DNA from: Deltaproteobacteria bacterium | GTDB taxonomy: Bacteria > SAR324 > NAC60-12 | Assembly (NCBI GenBank): GCA_002730365.1 | Contig: PBZZ01000081.1 | Span: forward strand, 4,815 to 10,239 | Reading direction: 5' to 3' | Length of the DNA stretch: 5,425 nt | Shown: in pieces, positions 3,965 to 5,425 of the stretch | Layout of the letters: each line of letters begins with the position of its first letter | Position numbering within the stretch: position 1 is the stretch's first letter | Translations under genes and position numbers: made by a program | The notes under the pieces: generated by a model | What the model was told of the DNA's origin: nothing | Database searches by the model: none | Seen by the model: the letters and a program-made list of their open reading frames with translations, nothing else

Positions 3965-5425
3965 ATGGAAGTCTTCTATATTGATGATCAACCGGTTCCC
4001 TTTGAGAAGGGCGAGAAGATTCTCTCGGCAGCGCTGCGAGCTGGCTTGGAAATTCCTCATTTCTGTTACCATCCTGCGCTCTCTGTGGTAGCTACTTGCC
4101 GCATGTGCCTAGTCGATGTGACAGATCTTGGCAACGGACGTCCAGCACCTAAGTTGATGACATCCTGTTCGACCGATGCCATGCCAAACATGCGGGTCTC
4201 CACGCAAAACGACAAGGTTCAGGAAGGTCGGGAACTGGTAATGGAGTACCTGTTGGTGAACCATCCGCTAGACTGTCCAATTTGTGACCAGTCTGGGGAA
4301 TGTACTCTGCAGGATCACTCCTATGCTCATGGTACTGGGCACTCCGAGATGGAATACAACAAGCGGGTTTATGGCTGGCGTGACATTGGTACTTTTGTCC
4401 AGTTGGAGCGCAATCGTTGTATTCATTGTTCCCGCTGTGACCGCTTCACTCGTGAGGTCACAGGAACAGACGAGTTTGGAATGTTCAATCGGGGTCATGA
4501 GCTAACGCTGGATACATTTTCAGACCGAGTAATGACGAATCATTTCCAGGGCAACATGGCTGACATTTGTCCAGTGGGTGCAATTACTGAGAAGGAGTTT
4601 CGCTTCAAGCGAAGAGCCTGGAAACTACGTAAAGTTCCCTCGGTCTGTACGGGATGCTCCACGGGTTGCAACATCACGATTGAACATGATCGCAACGAGG
4701 TGCTTCGTCTGAAGCCCCGTGAGAATCAAGATGTCAACCAGTGGTGGATGTGCGATGAGGGTCGATTGACCTACCAGCAAATGAATGAACGAGAGCAACG
4801 TCTCGCCAAACCGATGGGGCGGGTCAAAGGGAAGCTGTTGCAGGTGACATGGCAGCAACTCTACGATGCTGTAGCCGACCGACTAGAAGCCTTGAAGCCA
4901 AAAAGAGAGCAGGTAGTTGCCTTGGTTGACACTCACTCTACCTTGGAAGAGATGTTCTCGCTGCGCCGATTGCTCCAAGAAGTTTTCTCTTCTAATCAAG
5001 TCTTTTATCCACAGCAGGACTGGACACAGCCGGAATCAGAATTTTTTATTGAAACACTTATCACTACGGACAAGGCTCCTAACCAGGCTGGAGCTCGATT
5101 ACTGGGGCTCAAGGGATCCCAAGAGCATGATGTCATTAGTGCAATGAAATCGGCCAAGTTGCTACTGGTCCTTGGCAACCCCTTCACTAACGAGCAACCA
5201 CTGCTGGATTTGGCTGGAACAACAGAGTTGATGATTCACATAGCTTCTCGGCAAAGTGAGTGGACTGATCGAGCAGATGCAATCTTCCCCGGGCAAAACC
5301 ATGCTGAAAAAGAAGGAAGCTTCCTGAATAAACAGGAGCATTGGCAGCGGTTCTGGCCAGCTTTGCGGCCTTCCCGTCATGTTCGTCCTGAATGGCAAAT
5401 TCTCAGCGAACTGCTACACATGGGA
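3965..5425 (+). CDS. nuoG: NADH-quinone oxidoreductase subunit G, 3' end cut by the window
   Basis: 487 residues are visible and the frame is still open at the window edge. This is the largest peripheral subunit, carrying electrons from NuoF toward NuoI. In order: a [2Fe-2S] ferredoxin domain with Cys34, Cys45, Cys48 and Cys68 (N1b); His100, Cys104, Cys107 and Cys113 (N5, His-ligated [4Fe-4S]); Cys152, Cys155, Cys158 and Cys202 (N4); and Cys228, Cys231, Cys235 and Cys263 (N7, outside the main chain and present only in some bacteria). From about 221 on it is a molybdopterin-oxidoreductase-like domain with no visible Mo-ligating motif, as expected for NuoG. The Ala-Glu-Lys-Glu-Gly-Ser-Phe motif near the end of this domain appears already at 447-453, so the domain seems shortened. 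The ATG at 3965 is preferred; a GTG one codon earlier is possible, and the Shine-Dalgarno is weak. HoxU and formate dehydrogenase are less likely, as HoxU lacks this C-terminal domain. Confidence 0.95.
   Translation, partial: MEVFYIDDQPVPFEKGEKILSAALRAGLEIPHFCYHPALSVVATCRMCLVDVTDLGNGRPAPKLMTSCSTDAMPNMRVSTQNDKVQEGRELVMEYLLVNHPLDCPICDQSGECTLQDHSYAHGTGHSEMEYNKRVYGWRDIGTFVQLERNRCIHCSRCDRFTREVTGTDEFGMFNRGHELTLDTFSDRVMTNHFQGNMADICPVGAITEKEFRFKRRAWKLRKVPSVCTGCSTGCNITIEHDRNEVLRLKPRENQDVNQWWMCDEGRLTYQQMNEREQRLAKPMGRVKGKLLQVTWQQLYDAVADRLEALKPKREQVVALVDTHSTLEEMFSLRRLLQEVFSSNQVFYPQQDWTQPESEFFIETLITTDKAPNQAGARLLGLKGSQEHDVISAMKSAKLLLVLGNPFTNEQPLLDLAGTTELMIHIASRQSEWTDRADAIFPGQNHAEKEGSFLNKQEHWQRFWPALRPSRHVRPEWQILSELLHMG

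Noticed and set aside
3572..4072. A 166-codon minus-strand open frame across the nuoF-nuoG junction
   Set aside because: It lies fully antisense to two well-supported genes, its protein has no recognisable domain or low-complexity bias typical of a real gene, and it is a plausible frame shadow.
3965..5425. Possibility that nuoEFG is a HoxEFU hydrogenase diaphorase or a formate dehydrogenase
   Set aside because: HoxU ends after the ferredoxin-type domains, whereas this protein continues with the N7 motif and a long C-terminal domain; no Cys or Sec active-site motif of formate dehydrogenase is seen.
1..5425. CRISPR arrays, insertion sequences, defence genes, tRNA or rRNA
   Set aside because: No spaced repeats, terminal inverted repeats, transposase motifs or RNA-gene signatures were found; the coding density and gene content are those of a housekeeping region.

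Overview
The window looks like ordinary chromosomal core-genome DNA from a Gram-negative (diderm) bacterium. The diderm call rests on an LptE-like outer-membrane lipoprotein and an MlaF-type ATPase of the lipid-trafficking ABC family. A NADH-dependent complex I (NuoE, NuoF, NuoG) indicates a respiratory metabolism. The base composition is roughly balanced. A proteobacterial or deltaproteobacteria/SAR324-like lineage would fit, but this is an impression from the gene set and cannot be fixed from one window.

Layout, left to right. (1) A minus-strand gene for a small four-helix membrane protein of an uncharacterised family (10-441). (2) A divergent 115-base gap, then a plus-strand gene for ribosomal protein L36 of the cysteine-poor, zinc-independent type (557-682), too short for ordinary ORF calling, followed by a probable intrinsic terminator. 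(3) A convergent minus-strand two-gene operon: an LptE-like lipoprotein (1492-2037) followed after 5 bases by an MlaF-like ATPase (746-1486). (4) A 168-base divergent gap with candidate control elements. (5) A plus-strand operon nuoE-nuoF-nuoG (2206 to beyond the window end), encoding the NADH-oxidising electron-input module of complex I. nuoE and nuoF overlap by 8 bases and nuoF-nuoG are 9 bases apart. nuoG is cut by the window edge.

NuoE, NuoF and NuoG together take electrons from NADH through FMN and an iron-sulfur chain, and every expected cluster ligand can be read in the sequence, including those for the extra N7 cluster in NuoG. The envelope genes on the left (LptE-like, MlaF-like) probably act in moving lipid or LPS between membranes, but the ATPase's usual permease and MCE partners are not here.

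I found no CRISPR array, insertion sequence, tRNA, rRNA, phage or defence gene, and no convincing new system. The points most worth a second look are the unusual pairing of lptE with an orphan mlaF-type ATPase, the separation of nuoEFG from nuoABCD, and an apparently shortened C-terminal domain in NuoG.
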